From Nosocomiicoccus ampullae (GTDB lineage Bacteria > Bacillota > Bacilli > Staphylococcales > Salinicoccaceae), in assembly GCF_001696685.1 (NCBI RefSeq), contig NZ_MBFG01000021.1, positions 1 through 27,267 on the forward strand: 27,267 nucleotides of DNA, in the 5' to 3' direction. Under the pieces are notes generated by a model. That model was given only the letters and a program-made list of their open reading frames with translations, had not been told where the DNA came from and searched no databases. Positions 17,935 through 26,721 of the stretch are shown in pieces. Positions within the stretch are counted from its first letter, which is position 1. Every line of letters begins with the position of its first letter. Both the position numbers and the translations under genes were made by a program.

Positions 17935-19527
17935 TTACACCTTACTTTCATCGCTTCTATCTGATAAGTAGTTGATGATGTTGCTTAAAACTTCCGCTTT
18001 TACTGTACTCATATTCAGGCGTACTGGTCGGTTTGAAGTACTAATTGTGACGAGACAATCATTGCCCTCAAATAACTTATCCGCACCATCAATAACACTA
18101 CTTTTCTCATCGTAATAAGAAATTTTAGTTTGCATTAAACTCAGAAGTTGATATCTAATTCCAACGTCAGTTTTCGTGTGATTCATGACTAAATGTATGC
18201 CTAATGCTTTACCTTGCTTTAGAATTTGCAAAATATGACGAATCACTTCGGGATTATTTCGCTCGAGTATTCTATCAAAGTCGTCAATATATATAACTAT
18301 CGTACTCTTTCTCGATTCTTGCTTCACACGTGTGTTAAAACTTTGAATGTTACGTACGTGTGCCCTTCTAAACTGAATGTTTCTGCTGTTTAACTCATCT
18401 ATTATATCATTAAATGCATCAGTATCGTATACTGATTTTCTTTCACTAAACGAATGAGGGAGCGAATTGAAAGTATCGAATTCTTTCGAATCAGAAATTA
18501 CTTTAAATTGAAATGCATCACTATTATGATTCATTAATAACGAGACGAGCATACTGTCAATAATTTCCGTTCTTTTTTCTTCGTTACCATATATTAATGT
18601 ATGGCCTGCTTTTCTTAACTCATAGGTAAAAATACGATTATCCACTGTTTTGCCAAGTGCAAATCTATAGTCATTTTTTCTTAATTTTAAACTACTATTT
18701 AAAAATAGAGATTTAAAATAAATTTCACTTGGTTTTTCCAGTGGAAATTCAATTTGAATGTTATTATTTCCGAGCACTTCAGTAATGATACGCACCTTTT
18801 TATTTAAGGCACCCTCTAACTGCGCTTTCACATCTTCAATTTTGGACAATTTAAAATGTCTATCGAGTTGAATCGAATAAGAACCGACGATACCGTTTGA
18901 AAAGTATTCAACTACTTTTCCTTCTATACCCACCTGTTTAATAATTGCATTTATAGACTCAAGGTTTTCGTCATCATGCTTAACGAAGTTTTGATCTTGT
19001 TCTATTCCTAATATACTAATCGGTGGTAACGTCTTACTTGGCCCGAGTTTACGTTCAGCTTGAACAGGTAATGCTTTTTCTTTGTTTGTTGTTTCAGGTT
19101 GCTTCGTTTCGATTGGACGCTTCTTCTCTTCAACTTTACGTTCTTTTTGTAATCGTTCTTTACGCAGACGATCTTTCTCTTCTTTTTCTTTACGCTTTTT
19201 AACGATATCTCGAATAATTGGAGATTGGTGGTGTTCAAATTTTCGTCTATATTCTGCAGTTTCATCATATTCACGGCGATACGGGTTCTTCGTTCCATGA
19301 ATTGCTGAAGGTACGACGCGTGCTTTCGTAATCGTTTGACTCGAAGGACGCTTTACCGTACGTCTTTCAGTATAACGAGACTCTTGTTTCTCCTCTTGTT
19401 TCGGAATGTCTTGTTCTTCTTCAGATAACTCAAATGGAAAAGGAAAACGTTTATTAAGTTTCATATCATCGATCGTCTGATTGCTAAATGTTCGATCTTG
19501 AAATCTATTCCTTGATCTTCTACGCAT
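17935..19527 (-). CDS. Degenerate FtsK/SpoIIIE-like protein lacking Walker A
   Basis: The 530-residue protein has a disordered, very charged N-terminal half (basic and glutamate-rich, 40-165, possible coiled coil at 108-137) with no membrane segment. The FtsK motor homology starts near 170: [16 protein letters not shown] (259-274), [11 protein letters not shown] (290-300), [14 protein letters not shown] (346-359), [12 protein letters not shown] (387-398), [12 protein letters not shown] (410-421) and [10 protein letters not shown] (441-450). The Walker A loop, GATGSGKS in active motors, reads GNEEKRTE (314-321), losing the lysine and serine/threonine. Walker B is D415-D416 instead of DE. The DNA-reading gamma domain is absent. 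It occupies the slot of the large FtsK/SpoIIIE gene next to murC in relatives. The frame is uninterrupted, so it looks like a retained pseudoenzyme. RBS GGAGGGG. Confidence 0.85.
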   Translation of the reverse strand: MRRRSRNRFQDRTFSNQTIDDMKLNKRFPFPFELSEEEQDIPKQEEKQESRYTERRTVKRPSSQTITKARVVPSAIHGTKNPYRREYDETAEYRRKFEHHQSPIIRDIVKKRKEKEEKDRLRKERLQKERKVEEKKRPIETKQPETTNKEKALPVQAERKLGPSKTLPPISILGIEQDQNFVKHDDENLESINAIIKQVGIEGKVVEYFSNGIVGSYSIQLDRHFKLSKIEDVKAQLEGALNKKVRIITEVLGNNNIQIEFPLEKPSEIYFKSLFLNSSLKLRKNDYRFALGKTVDNRIFTYELRKAGHTLIYGNEEKRTEIIDSMLVSLLMNHNSDAFQFKVISDSKEFDTFNSLPHSFSERKSVYDTDAFNDIIDELNSRNIQFRRAHVRNIQSFNTRVKQESRKSTIVIYIDDFDRILERNNPEVIRHILQILKQGKALGIHLVMNHTKTDVGIRYQLLSLMQTKISYYDEKSSVIDGADKLFEGNDCLVTISTSNRPVRLNMSTVKAEVLSNIINYLSDRSDESKV

Positions 19528-19542
19528 CCTAATCCCCTCCTA

Positions 19543-20121
19543 TTATTTAAAAAACGATTGACCAACTTCGTAATTATCGTCTAATACGTAAATACCTCTT
19601 ACTCCGTCATCTTCTAGGTTTAACTCTTTTTTAGAGCAAATCATCCCATTAGATTTCACACCTCGAAGTTCAGATGGTTTAATATATAATCCATTCGGCA
19701 TAAAAGCACCGACTTTAGCCACGACAACTTTTTGTCCTTTGTCGACGTTTGGTGCACCACAGACGATTTGTAGTTCTTCATCTCCTACGTCTACAGTCGT
19801 GACGTTTAATCGATCTGCATCTTCATGTGGTTTACATTCTTTTACAAATCCAACAACGAATTTTGGTGATAAATCTGGATTAATTTCACCGAAATCACCT
19901 TTGATAATATCGTTAATTTTTTCTACGATTGACTCTTCGTTTAACTCTGTAAGTTCTTCTTCAGTAAATGTTTCACTTGCATTAAATATGTTTAAGCCGA
20001 GTAACTCATCGTTATCGACAATCGCTGTATACCCGTCGAAATCTTTCGTTTCAAAATTATCGCTTCCCTTTAATGATACGAGAAGGACATCTCCAATGTT
20101 TTTGTTGTATGTTAACTTCAT
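19543..20121 (-). CDS. ytpR: YtpR, tRNA-binding domain protein
   Basis: The 192-residue protein has a DUF4479-like N-terminal part (about 1-85). A C-terminal OB-fold tRNA-binding domain (about 87-190) resembles the N-terminal domain of the phenylalanyl-tRNA synthetase beta chain: [20 protein letters not shown], then [19 protein letters not shown], then [12 protein letters not shown]. This is the YtpR family. It presumably binds structured RNA, but its role is not established. The ATG at 20121 follows AAGGTG. It lies between ytpQ and the FtsK-like gene, as in Bacillus. Confidence 0.93.
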   Translation of the reverse strand: MKLTYNKNIGDVLLVSLKGSDNFETKDFDGYTAIVDNDELLGLNIFNASETFTEEELTELNEESIVEKINDIIKGDFGEINPDLSPKFVVGFVKECKPHEDADRLNVTTVDVGDEELQIVCGAPNVDKGQKVVVAKVGAFMPNGLYIKPSELRGVKSNGMICSKKELNLEDDGVRGIYVLDDNYEVGQSFFK

Positions 20122-20135
20122 TTAAATTCACCTTG

Positions 20136-20945
20136 TTACTTTTTGTTTTTATTATAATTCTTTGCTTTACCGAGAATAAATACCGGTTCTAATTTTTTAT
20201 GACGATAGCTAAAGCTTAAGCTCGTAATTGGCGTTAAACCTTCTGCAAAATACTGCATCATCATTTGAGCCATAATATCATAGCCGACTTCATTTTTAAC
20301 GTCGACGATAATTAACACGTCTTGATGTGGTAAACCTATCATCATTTCGCCTTCTAGTTTGCTATGAAAATCGTTTAAAAATTCTTCGTTTAAAATTCTC
20401 GATGCATCATAACCGTCTCTATGGCTTATGAAATAAAAGTCATTTTCTTGAACTGTTTCTTTCTTATACTTAATGTCAAGTGTCTTTAAATTATTAAATG
20501 CTTTTTCTTTTAGCGCTTCTTTTGTAAGACCTAATGTTTCAAGTAATGATTCATCGATTAACTCGTATGAACGTCCATGGTCGAGTGCGTAAAAAATAAC
20601 AGTTTCTGCAGTATGCTCATCGAATATGAATTTCTTACCGTCTTTTGCTTCTTTTGGAAAGCTTGTACTACGTACAACTGGATAAATCATTCCTTCATTT
20701 GTCACTTCTTTCGTATCTGCCATACGCGTTAAAGTTTCAGATACGTAGTAGACAATTTCATCGATGATTTCTTCAGATTTCGTTGCTTTTTGAAGTAATT
20801 TGTTTAGTTGAACGTCCACTCCTTTATGGTTATCATGGCGTTCAATTCTTAAAATTTCTTCTTTTCGATTGAAACGACTATCGTATTGTAGATCCGTTTC
20901 ATCGAGTTTTTTTAATACTTTATCTTTTAATTCAGTAACATTCAT
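20136..20945 (-). CDS. ytpQ: YtpQ, DUF1444 family protein
   Basis: The 269-residue soluble protein matches the DUF1444/YtpQ family in length and gene position (next to ytpR). Visible segments include a charged N-terminal helix, PVVRSTSFPKEAKDG (about 88-102) and IIVDVKNEVGYDIMAQMMMQYFAEGLTPI (about 207-235, of which the MMMQYFAEG part is typical). No catalytic motif is evident and the function is unknown. A GGAGG ribosome site precedes the ATG, 12 bases after the EIIC-like gene. The thioredoxin-like ytpP gene that accompanies ytpQ in Bacillus is not here. Confidence 0.85.
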   Translation of the reverse strand: MNVTELKDKVLKKLDETDLQYDSRFNRKEEILRIERHDNHKGVDVQLNKLLQKATKSEEIIDEIVYYVSETLTRMADTKEVTNEGMIYPVVRSTSFPKEAKDGKKFIFDEHTAETVIFYALDHGRSYELIDESLLETLGLTKEALKEKAFNNLKTLDIKYKKETVQENDFYFISHRDGYDASRILNEEFLNDFHSKLEGEMMIGLPHQDVLIIVDVKNEVGYDIMAQMMMQYFAEGLTPITSLSFSYRHKKLEPVFILGKAKNYNKNKK

Positions 20946-20957
20946 GAAATGCCTCCG

Positions 20958-21950
20958 TTATTGATTCCCTAAATTAAGTACTTGATCTCCAGGTTTAATA
21001 AGTTTCATACTCATGAGTAACTTATAAAATGCATACGTTACTGCTCCTGGAAGTAGGATGTGGAATATGATTATCATTATATATGTTGTCATACTTGGCC
21101 CCATTGTTTCAATTGCCATGATTTGACCAACGAGTCCACTCGTCCCCATACCTGCACCTGCACTATTGTTTTGCATCGGGAAAAACACTGTCATAATCGG
21201 TGCGATAATCACACTCGCGATTGACGGTGGTAATATAATCCACGGATTTTTAATGATATTCGCTACTTGTAACATTGAAGTTCCAAGCCCAATCGATAAC
21301 ACCCCTGATGATCCATTATCTTTATAACTCATCAGTGCTAAACCGACCATATGACAACAACATCCAACTGCTGCTGCAGCTGCTGCAAGCCCGTTAATGT
21401 CGATCATTACCGCTAATGCTGCACTAGAAATTGGTGCTGTTAATGTAATTCCGAATACTAATGCGACGAGCATCCCCATAATAAATGGGTTTTGTTCAAC
21501 CGCAAAGTTCACAAACGAACCGAGCGATAACATTAATTTTGATATAAATGGACCAACAAATTTACCGACTAAAAATCCGATAACAATCGTGAAAATTGGA
21601 GAAATTAATATATCTAATTTCGTACGACCGGCATATAGTCTTGATAGTTCAGTTGCGACTAAAACAGCAATAAAACTTCCAGCTACGCCTCCGAATTCAT
21701 AAGCGCTATAACCGACTGTCACTGCTGAAAATACGACGAGTGGATGTGCTTTTAACCCGTATGCAATACTCGCACCAATTGCTGCACCAGTTAAACTCAT
21801 CGCAAGTTCTCCAACAGGAATTAAACCACTGAGTGCTGGGATATACGTCCCAATCGTCTTAATAATAAGACCAATAAGTAAAGAAGAAAATAGACCGAGC
21901 GCCATAAAGCTCATCCCGTCGATGAACCAGCGCTTTAATAACCCCTTCAC
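20958..21950 (-). CDS. PTS EIIC-like (PfoR-type) membrane protein
   Basis: The 330-residue polytopic protein has nine or ten membrane segments and resembles the stand-alone phosphotransferase-system EIIC_2 family, sometimes called PfoR-like. Notable are the alanine- and cysteine-rich GLAAAAAAVGCCCHMVGLA stretch (about 193-211), the NPFIMGMLVALVFGITLTAPISSAA region (about 154-178), where a substrate loop would lie, and the SAGAGMGTSGLVG segment. No EIIA or EIIB is nearby, so sugar phosphorylation is doubtful; transport or sensing are alternatives. The GTG start overlaps the M42 peptidase stop by four bases (GTGA), with AAGGAG eight bases upstream, indicating translational coupling. Confidence 0.8.
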   Translation of the reverse strand: MKGLLKRWFIDGMSFMALGLFSSLLIGLIIKTIGTYIPALSGLIPVGELAMSLTGAAIGASIAYGLKAHPLVVFSAVTVGYSAYEFGGVAGSFIAVLVATELSRLYAGRTKLDILISPIFTIVIGFLVGKFVGPFISKLMLSLGSFVNFAVEQNPFIMGMLVALVFGITLTAPISSAALAVMIDINGLAAAAAAVGCCCHMVGLALMSYKDNGSSGVLSIGLGTSMLQVANIIKNPWIILPPSIASVIIAPIMTVFFPMQNNSAGAGMGTSGLVGQIMAIETMGPSMTTYIMIIIFHILLPGAVTYAFYKLLMSMKLIKPGDQVLNLGNQ

Positions 21951-23023
21951 CCTCTTAACTCCTTAACTTTTTCGCTATTAATACCTTTAACAAGTTCGAT
22001 TAAAAACTTTTTCGCTTCTAAGTAGTCATTTTTATGAATAATCGAATGGTTCGTATGAATATATCTTGAGCAAATTCCAACGACCGCGCTTGGCACTCCG
22101 TCATTAGAAACGTGAATGCTTCCAGCGTCTGTTCCACCTGGAGATAAATAATATTGATATTTCACATCGTGCTTATCTGCAGTTTGAAGTAAATAATCTC
22201 TCATTGGTTTGCCAAGGATCATCGTACCGTCTTTAATTCTAAGTAATGTACCTTCTCCAAGTTTACCGAGATCATCTTTTTTACCGAGCATATCGTTTGC
22301 TGGTGAACAGTCAACGACAAATGCAACGTCTGGTTGAATTAAATTTGCGCTCGCTTTAGCTCCTCTTAAGCCTACTTCTTCTTGAACGTTCGCACCGATA
22401 TATAAGTTACAATCAAGTTCAACATCTTTTAAAGCTTCAAGCACTTCTAAAGCGATTAAACAACCGTATCGGTTATCCCATGCTTTTGCTAACAATTTGT
22501 TTTCAGTAAGTTGTTCAAATTGAACATTTGGCACGATTGAATCCCCGATATTTACACCCATCTCAAGTGCTTCTTCTTTAGAGTCTGCACCAATATCTAA
22601 TAACATGTCTTTAATTTTTGTACCTGAGTCTTTCGATTCACCACGTCTAAAGTGAATTGGCACACTACCAATTACACCTGTTAACTCTTTATTATCATTC
22701 GTTCTCACTGACATCTTTTGGCTGAGTAATACGTCTTCTGACCACCCACCGAGTGGTGTGAACTTTAAAAATCCATTGTCTGTAATTTCAGTAACCATAA
22801 ATCCTACTTCATCCATATGACCAGCAACTAAAACGTTAGGAGCGTTTTCATTTTTTGATTTTTTAACAGCAAAAATGCCACCTAAACCGTCATTAATATA
22901 TTCGACGCCAAACGCTTCAAAATTCTCACGCAAATAATTGCGCACTAAATCTTCAAAGCCAGGAGCGCCGTGAAGTTCCGTTAACTCTTTCATTCGTTGT
23001 AGTGTTTTTTGACTGATTTCCAT
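21947..23023 (-). CDS. M42 family metallopeptidase (YtoP/glutamyl aminopeptidase type)
   Basis: This is a dinuclear-metal aminopeptidase of 358 residues. Visible metal and catalytic motifs are VAGHMDEVGFM (H69, D71), WDNRYGC (D183), QEEVGLRGA (E215 general base, E216 ligand), VVDCSP (D238) and the C-terminal HTNHSIIHK histidines. These enzymes trim peptides, often from acidic N-termini, and assemble into large hollow oligomers; some were mis-named endoglucanase M. The ATG at 23023 follows AAGGG. It heads a run through the EIIC-like gene, ytpQ, ytpR, the FtsK-like gene and murC, and is divergent from the small PepSY-like gene. Confidence 0.93.
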   Translation of the reverse strand: MEISQKTLQRMKELTELHGAPGFEDLVRNYLRENFEAFGVEYINDGLGGIFAVKKSKNENAPNVLVAGHMDEVGFMVTEITDNGFLKFTPLGGWSEDVLLSQKMSVRTNDNKELTGVIGSVPIHFRRGESKDSGTKIKDMLLDIGADSKEEALEMGVNIGDSIVPNVQFEQLTENKLLAKAWDNRYGCLIALEVLEALKDVELDCNLYIGANVQEEVGLRGAKASANLIQPDVAFVVDCSPANDMLGKKDDLGKLGEGTLLRIKDGTMILGKPMRDYLLQTADKHDVKYQYYLSPGGTDAGSIHVSNDGVPSAVVGICSRYIHTNHSIIHKNDYLEAKKFLIELVKGINSEKVKELRG

Positions 23024-23046
23024 CTGAAAAAAACTTCCCTTCTAAA

Positions 23047-23076
23047 TTTATATTTATTGTTGATTATGGTAGACTA
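23047..23076 (+). promoter_or_regulatory. Tentative promoter of the PepSY-like gene
   Basis: A TTTATA-like -35 and a TAGACT-like -10 lie at 17-base spacing just before the GGGAGG ribosome site. Each matches consensus at four of six positions; low certainty. Confidence 0.3.
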
Positions 23077-23097
23077 ACAGAAAGGGAGGCTACCATA

Positions 23098-23397
23098 ATG
23101 TCAAAACGAACTTTTTGGACAATTGTCTTAAGCGTTGTAACAATTGTACCTGTTGTACTATATGTCATCGCTAGACGTACGATCAATGTTGACAAGGTCT
23201 TAGATAATCTTTACTTACAATTTGACGGCATTTCTTTTGTATCTGTTGACTATAACAATTCTAACAATGAAAGCTTTGGTCAAGATAAGAAAGTACTAAA
23301 TGGTGTCGTTCACGTTGAACAAGGCGACAAACTTCAAAAGTACAACTTCACAGCGAATAAGTACACTGGTGAAATCATGGAGATTACTGTTCAGTAA
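23098..23397 (+). CDS. Small membrane-anchored PepSY-like protein
   Basis: The 99-residue protein begins with a signal anchor (TFWTIVLSVVTIVPVVLYVIA, of which about residues 6-25 form the helix). An extracellular domain follows. The final part (NFTANKYTGEIMEITV) resembles the last strand and turn of PepSY domains, which often regulate proteases or sit in the cell envelope. The AAAGGGAGG ribosome site and isolated divergent position support a real gene. It takes the place of ytzB next to ytoP in Bacillus, but identity with YtzB is not shown. Function is unknown. Confidence 0.75.
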   Translation: MSKRTFWTIVLSVVTIVPVVLYVIARRTINVDKVLDNLYLQFDGISFVSVDYNNSNNESFGQDKKVLNGVVHVEQGDKLQKYNFTANKYTGEIMEITVQ

Positions 23398-23452
23398 TCT
23401 TCATGTTTTATTATTATCCATTTTATCAAACAATTGTAATTACCGGAACTAT

Positions 23453-23478
23453 CAAAAAAGCACCTTTTTAAAGGTGCT
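23453..23478 (-). terminator. Terminator of trmB
   Basis: AGCACCTTT pairs with AAAGGTGCT (23459-23478) and is followed by six Ts on the minus strand. The trmB stop codon overlaps the stem. On the plus strand there is no good T-run, so the PepSY-like gene may rely on it only weakly. Confidence 0.85.
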
Positions 23479-24109
23479 AAAATTTTACAACTATTTTATA
23501 TATATTAAATCCTTTTTGACTGAATTTCTCTTCATACTCAGTTCGAATGTTATCTTCATCTTCATCTGCATGTAAATCTAAGTTCACTTCTAAAAATTCC
23601 GTTTTAAAATTATTTAATGAAATTAAACTATATTCAAATAAACCTCTATTATCCGTTTTAAATTGCAATACTCCATCATCTTTTAATATAGATTTATATT
23701 GTTTTAAAAATGATTTATACGTGAGACGTCTCTTTTCGTGACGGTTTTTAGGCCACGGATCAGAGAAGTTTAAATATATTTTAGACACTTCATCTTTATT
23801 AAAATACTCATCTAATAGATTCGCATCATATAAAAGCAGACGAACGTTTGTCAGCCCCTCTTCTAACACTTTCTCTAAAACACGAATGAGTACGTTTTTC
23901 TCAATTTCAATTCCGACATAGTTAATATGTGGATTTTGTTTTGCAAGAGTCGTTATAAACTGACCCATTCCAGTACCAACTTCGATATGAATGTGGTTAT
24001 CATTACCAAAGTACTCTTTAATTTTTGTTTTATATGTACCATCTACGTCGACAATATGACTATTTTCAGTTAAAAAGTCCATCGCCCATGGCTTGTTTCG
24101 CATTCTCAA
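23477..24109 (-). CDS. trmB: tRNA (guanine-N7)-methyltransferase
   Basis: TrmB methylates G46 of tRNAs with S-adenosylmethionine. The 210-residue protein has the SAM loop IHIEVGTGMGQF (about 40-51), GIEIEKNVL (66-74) and the tRNA-site motif FSDPWPKNRHEKRRL (115-129). The TTG at 24109 is preferred because AGAGG lies eight bases upstream and family members begin with a similar M-R-x-R-x-KPWA sequence; an ATG six bases downstream is the alternative. The ribosome site overlaps the ytmP stop codon, implying coupling. The ytmP-trmB pair is conserved in Bacillus and Staphylococcus. Confidence 0.96.
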   Translation of the reverse strand: MRMRNKPWAMDFLTENSHIVDVDGTYKTKIKEYFGNDNHIHIEVGTGMGQFITTLAKQNPHINYVGIEIEKNVLIRVLEKVLEEGLTNVRLLLYDANLLDEYFNKDEVSKIYLNFSDPWPKNRHEKRRLTYKSFLKQYKSILKDDGVLQFKTDNRGLFEYSLISLNNFKTEFLEVNLDLHADEDEDNIRTEYEEKFSQKGFNIYKIVVKF

Positions 24110-24120
24110 TGTACTTACCT

Positions 24121-24912
24121 CTATACCATCATATCTTTCTCTAAAATATCATTTAAAAAAATAATCCAATGGTTCATTTCTTTATATCTTTTACGGTCTT
24201 CGTACCACTGAATCATCGTTAAACATTGAATGAGTGTATACCACTTCATACGCTGTCTAAAATCATGATCGAGTGATTTTCCGTATTTAGATAACCAATT
24301 TTTCCAATCTTTAAAATCGACATACGTATATAGAATCATTCCGATATCGATTGCAGGGTCGGCGATCATCGCACCTTCCCAGTCTACTAAAAATAGTTCG
24401 TCTTCATCAGATAACAACCAGTTTTGATTATTGACATCTCCGTGACATACTCTACAAAATTCAGAATCGATATGTGGAATTTTATTATTTAAATATTTGA
24501 TCGCTTTTCTTACTGTTTTATGCGCGTTAATTTTTGGTGAAAGTGAGGATTCGATTCTGTTTAATAATAATTCTGGTAACATCGGTTGCATCCCGAGACG
24601 CTCTAGCGTGTTAAGTAATTTATCCGATGAATGAATTTTACGCATAAGTGAAGCGACACGGTCAGAGTTCATTTCTTCATCGGTTAAACATCTACCGTTT
24701 TTCCAATGTTGAGCGGTAACAACTTCGCCTGTTTCGATACGTTTTGTCCAAACGAGTTTAGGTACGATTCCTTCTACTGATAGCATCGTAATAAACGGGC
24801 TTGTATTACGTTTTAAAAAGAATTTGTCGCCATTAATCTCTGCCTTATACGCATCGCTAGACGAGCCACCAATAGGGTCTAACGTCCACCCTAGCTGATA
24901 AAAATGCTCCAC
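24121..24912 (-). CDS. ytmP: YtmP, APH/choline-kinase-fold phosphotransferase
   Basis: The 263-residue protein has the aminoglycoside phosphotransferase/choline kinase fold: the nucleotide-lobe lysine in DKFFLKRN, the catalytic loop CHGDVNNQNWLL (H157, catalytic D159) and the metal-binding LVDWEGAMIADPAIDIG (near 175-191). Substrate is unknown; a small-molecule or lipid-linked alcohol is plausible, and antibiotic resistance is not implied. The GTG at 24912 is chosen because GAGGTG lies properly upstream; an in-frame GTG at 24921 sits in that ribosome site. Upstream is a leader with a terminator-like hairpin. It is cotranscribed with trmB. Confidence 0.9.
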   Translation of the reverse strand: MEHFYQLGWTLDPIGGSSSDAYKAEINGDKFFLKRNTSPFITMLSVEGIVPKLVWTKRIETGEVVTAQHWKNGRCLTDEEMNSDRVASLMRKIHSSDKLLNTLERLGMQPMLPELLLNRIESSLSPKINAHKTVRKAIKYLNNKIPHIDSEFCRVCHGDVNNQNWLLSDEDELFLVDWEGAMIADPAIDIGMILYTYVDFKDWKNWLSKYGKSLDHDFRQRMKWYTLIQCLTMIQWYEDRKRYKEMNHWIIFLNDILEKDMMV

Positions 24913-24949
24913 CGTGTTCACCTCACTTTCTCTTCATAAACGTTTCATT

Positions 24950-24983
24950 AAAAAGAGCGCTAAGTAAATTTTTTAATTAGCGC
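24950..24983 (-). promoter_or_regulatory. Terminator-like hairpin in the ytmP leader
   Basis: On the minus strand GCGCTAA (24983-24977) pairs with TTAGCGC (24963-24957) across a 13-base loop, followed by TCTTTTT. It lies just after the predicted transcription start and about 40 bases before ytmP. It may be an attenuator or just a stabilising 5' hairpin. Confidence 0.4.
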
Positions 24984-25002
24984 ACGATTAGTTGTATTTA
25001 AA

Positions 25003-25031
25003 ATACTATCCACTTTTATAACTAAATTCAA
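25003..25031 (-). promoter_or_regulatory. Probable promoter of ytmP-trmB
   Basis: On the minus strand TTGAAT (25031-25026) and TAGTAT (25008-25003) lie 17 bases apart, giving a start near 24996. Confidence 0.5.
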
Positions 25032-25185
25032 GGTAAAAATGACGCTATATTTTGCCAACTACTGTTATATCTTAATTAATAAGTGCTTAAGCGACCAATG
25101 TTATAAATGTTATTTTTTTGTTAATTAAAGTTAAGTTTTGTTAAACGAATGTACGTTCTGATTTAACACATTTTAAAAAATTAAT

Positions 25186-25214
25186 AAAAATAGACAGACC
25201 GATCGTCTGTCTAT
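25186..25214 (-). terminator. Terminator of pepV
   Basis: ATAGACAGAC pairs with GTCTGTCTAT (25190-25199 with 25205-25214), followed by a T-run on the minus strand, nine bases after the pepV stop. Confidence 0.9.
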
Positions 25215-25222
25215 CATAAATA

Positions 25223-26632
25223 TTATTTTTCTAATTTACCGTTTACAAGAATTTCATATAGTGCTTCTAAATAGATCGTTGTCGCTAATAAAAGTTCTTC
25301 TACTTTCATTTGCTCATTCGCTTGGTGCATTGTATCTTTTGTATCTTTAAACATCGCACCGTACGCTACACCATTTTTTAGTACACGCGCATACGTTCCA
25401 CCACCGATTGTGAATGGTTCAGTGTCATCATCGACATGTTTACGATATGTTTCAGTTAACACTTTAACGAGCGGAGAATCTTTTTCGACATAATGCGGCA
25501 CTTGATCATTTACGTTTTCGATTGAAACACCGTATACTTCTACATCGCTTTTAAGTGCATTTAGTGACGCTTTAAAGTCCATTCCCATTGGATAACGTAA
25601 GTTCACACCGAAATAACTTTTATCGTTTAAATCATAACGAATGATTCCTGTGTTGACTGATGTTTCACCCATTTCGTCATGGTTAAAGTCCATTTCAAAT
25701 AATTTACCGTCATAATTATCTTCAATATATCTATCGTAAAATGACACGAACTTATGTGCACGTGCATCGATTGGAATAACTTTTAAGAAACGTAGTAATT
25801 CTATTCCTGCGTTTTTACCTTCAAGTGGTGTTGAACCGTGTGCACTTTTCCCGAACACAGTAATATTTACTTTGTTGCTGTCTTCAATGAAGTCACCTTT
25901 TAATTGCATCTCATCTAAAAACGATTCAAATGACTGTTTAAATTTTTCAACATCTTTTACAGTTAAATTCGCCGTCGCTGATTCAGGTACCATATTGTAT
26001 CGATCACCTGACGTGAATGTATTTAGTACAATATCTCCATACGCATCGTCATCGCTTTTAAACACGAGGTCAAACGTCGTAATACCCTTTTCACCATGAA
26101 TGACTGGAAACTCAGCATCTGGTGCAAATCCTGAATCTGGCATTTCTTCATTTTTAAAATATGCATCTGTACATAACCAATCAGACTCTTCGTCCGTACC
26201 TATGATTAAACGCACACGCTGATTTAATGGTACTTCAAGATCTTTTAAAATCTTCATTGCGTAATAAGCTGCGATAGTTGGTCCTTTATCGTCTTGGACA
26301 CCGCGCGCATAAATAATATCATCTTTAATCACCGGTTCAAACGGATTAGAGTCCCAACCTGTTCCAGCGGGAACGACGTCAACATGTCCGAGAATACCGA
26401 ATAGCTTTTCACCGCTACCGAGTTCAATATGGCCTGCTAAATTATCGACAACTTTCGTATCCATTCCGTCACGGTCACCTAAAGAGAGCATGTACATTAA
26501 CGCTTCTTTCGGTCCCTCGCCGACAGGTGCACCCGGCTTAGCTTCTGTACGAACACTTTCAATTGAAAGAAGACCGTTTAAATCCTCCAGTATTTTATCT
26601 TTATACTGATTTACAATTTCATTGAAATTCAT
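25223..26632 (-). CDS. pepV: Dipeptidase PepV (M20 family)
   Basis: PepV is a cytosolic zinc or manganese dipeptidase that hydrolyses a range of dipeptides. The 469 residues match PepV and staphylococcal Sapep. Visible motifs: LGHVDVVPAG (H83, D85), VQDDKGP (D115 bridging ligand), TDEESDW (E148 general base, E149 ligand) and the C-terminal MHQANEQM histidine. The central 'lid' insertion characteristic of PepV lies between. AAAGGAG precedes the ATG at 26632, and promoter and terminator make it monocistronic. This gene is a reliable landmark of the Staphylococcaceae/Bacillus region. Confidence 0.96.
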   Translation of the reverse strand: MNFNEIVNQYKDKILEDLNGLLSIESVRTEAKPGAPVGEGPKEALMYMLSLGDRDGMDTKVVDNLAGHIELGSGEKLFGILGHVDVVPAGTGWDSNPFEPVIKDDIIYARGVQDDKGPTIAAYYAMKILKDLEVPLNQRVRLIIGTDEESDWLCTDAYFKNEEMPDSGFAPDAEFPVIHGEKGITTFDLVFKSDDDAYGDIVLNTFTSGDRYNMVPESATANLTVKDVEKFKQSFESFLDEMQLKGDFIEDSNKVNITVFGKSAHGSTPLEGKNAGIELLRFLKVIPIDARAHKFVSFYDRYIEDNYDGKLFEMDFNHDEMGETSVNTGIIRYDLNDKSYFGVNLRYPMGMDFKASLNALKSDVEVYGVSIENVNDQVPHYVEKDSPLVKVLTETYRKHVDDDTEPFTIGGGTYARVLKNGVAYGAMFKDTKDTMHQANEQMKVEELLLATTIYLEALYEILVNGKLEK

Positions 26633-26658
26633 ACAACTACTCCTTTCTATTTGTAATT

Positions 26659-26686
26659 ATTATACTAAATAAAAGTTCTCACACAA
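26659..26686 (-). promoter_or_regulatory. Promoter of pepV
   Basis: On the minus strand TTGTGT (26686-26681) and a perfect TATAAT (26664-26659) are separated by 16 bases, about 27 bases before the start codon. Confidence 0.65.
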
Positions 26687-26687
26687 T

Positions 26688-26716
26688 AAAAAATCCTTTA
26701 GCACATGCTAAAGGAT
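26688..26716 (-). terminator. Terminator of the mini heme-copper-like gene
   Basis: A perfect 11-base-pair stem (ATCCTTTAGCA paired with TGCTAAAGGAT) with a two-base loop is followed by a run of Ts on the minus strand. Confidence 0.9.
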
Positions 26717-26721
26717 GAGAA

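Larger units (their letters stand above)
24922..25189. other. AT-rich intergenic region between pepV and ytmP
   Basis: This stretch of nearly 300 bases has no convincing gene. It holds a probable ytmP promoter and leader hairpin near its left end. The remainder is AT-rich. A 30-codon frame at 25039 on the plus strand was examined and not accepted. Confidence 0.6.

Noticed and set aside
21358..21400. Alanine- and cysteine-rich repeat-like tract in the EIIC-like gene
   Set aside because: It is short, in frame, and fits a membrane helix; it is not a sequence repeat array.
24940..24960. Cre-like AAACGTTT near the ytmP start
   Set aside because: Only the central six to eight bases fit; the flanks do not match the cre pattern.
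25039..25128. Plus-strand 29-residue cysteine-rich frame with AAGGT before the ATG in the pepV-ytmP gap
   Set aside because: It is very short, AT-driven, has only a poor promoter at 19-base spacing, and lies opposite the ytmP promoter. No support beyond the frame itself.
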